Below, piece by piece: positions 63,701 through 64,000 of a stretch of 64,000 nucleotides of DNA; the first letter of the stretch is position 1; every line of letters begins with the position of its first letter. The position numbers and the translations under genes were made by a program. The stretch is from Styela clava. Taxonomy: Eukaryota; Chordata; Ascidiacea; Stolidobranchia; Styelidae. The stretch lies in NCBI RefSeq assembly GCF_964204865.1, contig NC_135254.1:15009001-15073000 (forward strand). Direction: 5' to 3'. Under the pieces are notes generated by a model that had not been told where the DNA came from, ran no database searches, and was given only the letters and a program-made list of their open reading frames with translations.

Positions 63701-63741
63701 CGGGGCATTGCCCCGTTGGCCCTATTGACGCGCCGCCACTG
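60731..63741 (-). mobile_element. hAT transposon, full length, 3011 bp (unit 4)
   Basis: Same terminal repeats and flanks as in unit 3. The 24-base shortfall fits two small deletions: about 14 bases near 62978 in the transposase, and 10 bases in the run at about 63463 (ggggctagccccgat). Confidence 0.9.
61145..63213 (-). pseudogene. hAT transposase (ZMYM1-like), broken (unit 4)
   Basis: The ATG at 63213 opens the N-terminal zinc-finger region. The Trp that is a stop in unit 3 is intact here (EWLCYSEDK). However, a deletion of about 14 bases near 62978 shifts the frame after CFYCLL, so the N-terminus is cut off from the core (62.97 kb down to 61.88 kb). The core and C-terminal frames are otherwise open, with the same later frame change as unit 3. 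Catalytic motifs SDETTD, YDGAAVMSG and SADAERTFS are all retained. Confidence 0.8.
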
Positions 63742-64000
63742 AGTCATAGAGGTATTGAAAAATCTACATAAAATTGGACTAACAATAGTTTTTAACATTT
63801 TGAGTAAGTATATGGAGATATGGTCATGTTCCTCAGCTTTTCCAGTTTGAAGAGAATTAATAACAGCTTCAATCTCAGAAGGGGTGGTGTCCTCCAAGAA
63901 CATAGATGATCTATTAGGGGGATTCAAATACTTAAAAAACTCATGTTTGTTATTATTGGAGAATAAGGAGGCAAGAGAAGGACCAATTTGAGAAAAATAT
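63742..64000 (-). mobile_element. LINE fragment (unit 4, part 1, cut by window end)
   Basis: The minus strand matches the unit 3 LINE (NPPNRSSMFLEDTTPSEIEA and onward), with a few substitutions such as INSLQTGKAEEH. Confidence 0.75.

Larger units (their letters stand above)
59940..64000 (+). repeat. Array unit 4 (runs off the window)
   Basis: Matches unit 3 from its first base through the sushi-intron piece, LINE and hAT transposon into the LINE upstream part. Whether another IL-17 copy follows lies outside this window; the unit structure predicts one about 2.5 kb beyond the end. Confidence 0.85.

Overview
This is animal nuclear DNA: AT-rich, with split genes, canonical GT-AG introns (one probable GC-AG exception) and a dense load of DNA transposons. 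The genes (a DBH-like monooxygenase, a cluster of interleukin-17-like cytokines and a secreted sushi-domain protein) fit an invertebrate deuterostome. An ascidian tunicate is my leading guess, but the sequence alone does not prove the species.

Layout. (1) 1172-6449: a complete 15-exon MOXD1/dopamine-beta-hydroxylase-like copper monooxygenase, 632 aa, with all six copper ligands. (2) 11383-12650, 18940-20219 and 26646-27724: three intact three-exon IL-17-like genes. Each has a signal peptide, a conserved N-terminal pro-region ending at a furin-like basic site, and a cystine-knot domain. The first two lie in a duplicated block of about 2 kb. (3) 12.9-18.3 kb and 28-37 kb: transposon-rich spacers holding several hAT-type elements, some nested, with 8-bp target-site duplications readable at both ends. 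(4) 40513-45396: a five-exon secreted protein of 300 aa with a coiled-coil stretch, one sushi/CCP module and a Cys-rich C-terminus I cannot assign. (5) 43.8-64.0 kb: a tandem array. The repeating unit carries a short two-exon IL-17 gene followed by a piece matching intron 4 of the sushi gene, which is broken by a LINE fragment that is itself broken by a 3-kb hAT transposon. The array holds one frameshifted IL-17 copy (46493-47337), one copy cut off at its 5' end by a deletion of about 5 kb (50030-50648) and one intact copy (58167-59006). The unit period is about 8.34 kb.

Taken together, the window is a local birth-and-death cluster of secreted immune-type genes (four intact and two broken IL-17 loci plus the sushi protein). 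Duplication and hAT/LINE insertions have shaped it. The IL-17 genes fall into two architectures: a three-exon form with a long pro-region, and a two-exon form lacking it. All their introns are phase 2. No tRNA, rRNA, CRISPR array or prokaryotic feature was seen. Exon joins were deduced by reading splice sites and frame by eye; no transcript evidence was available.
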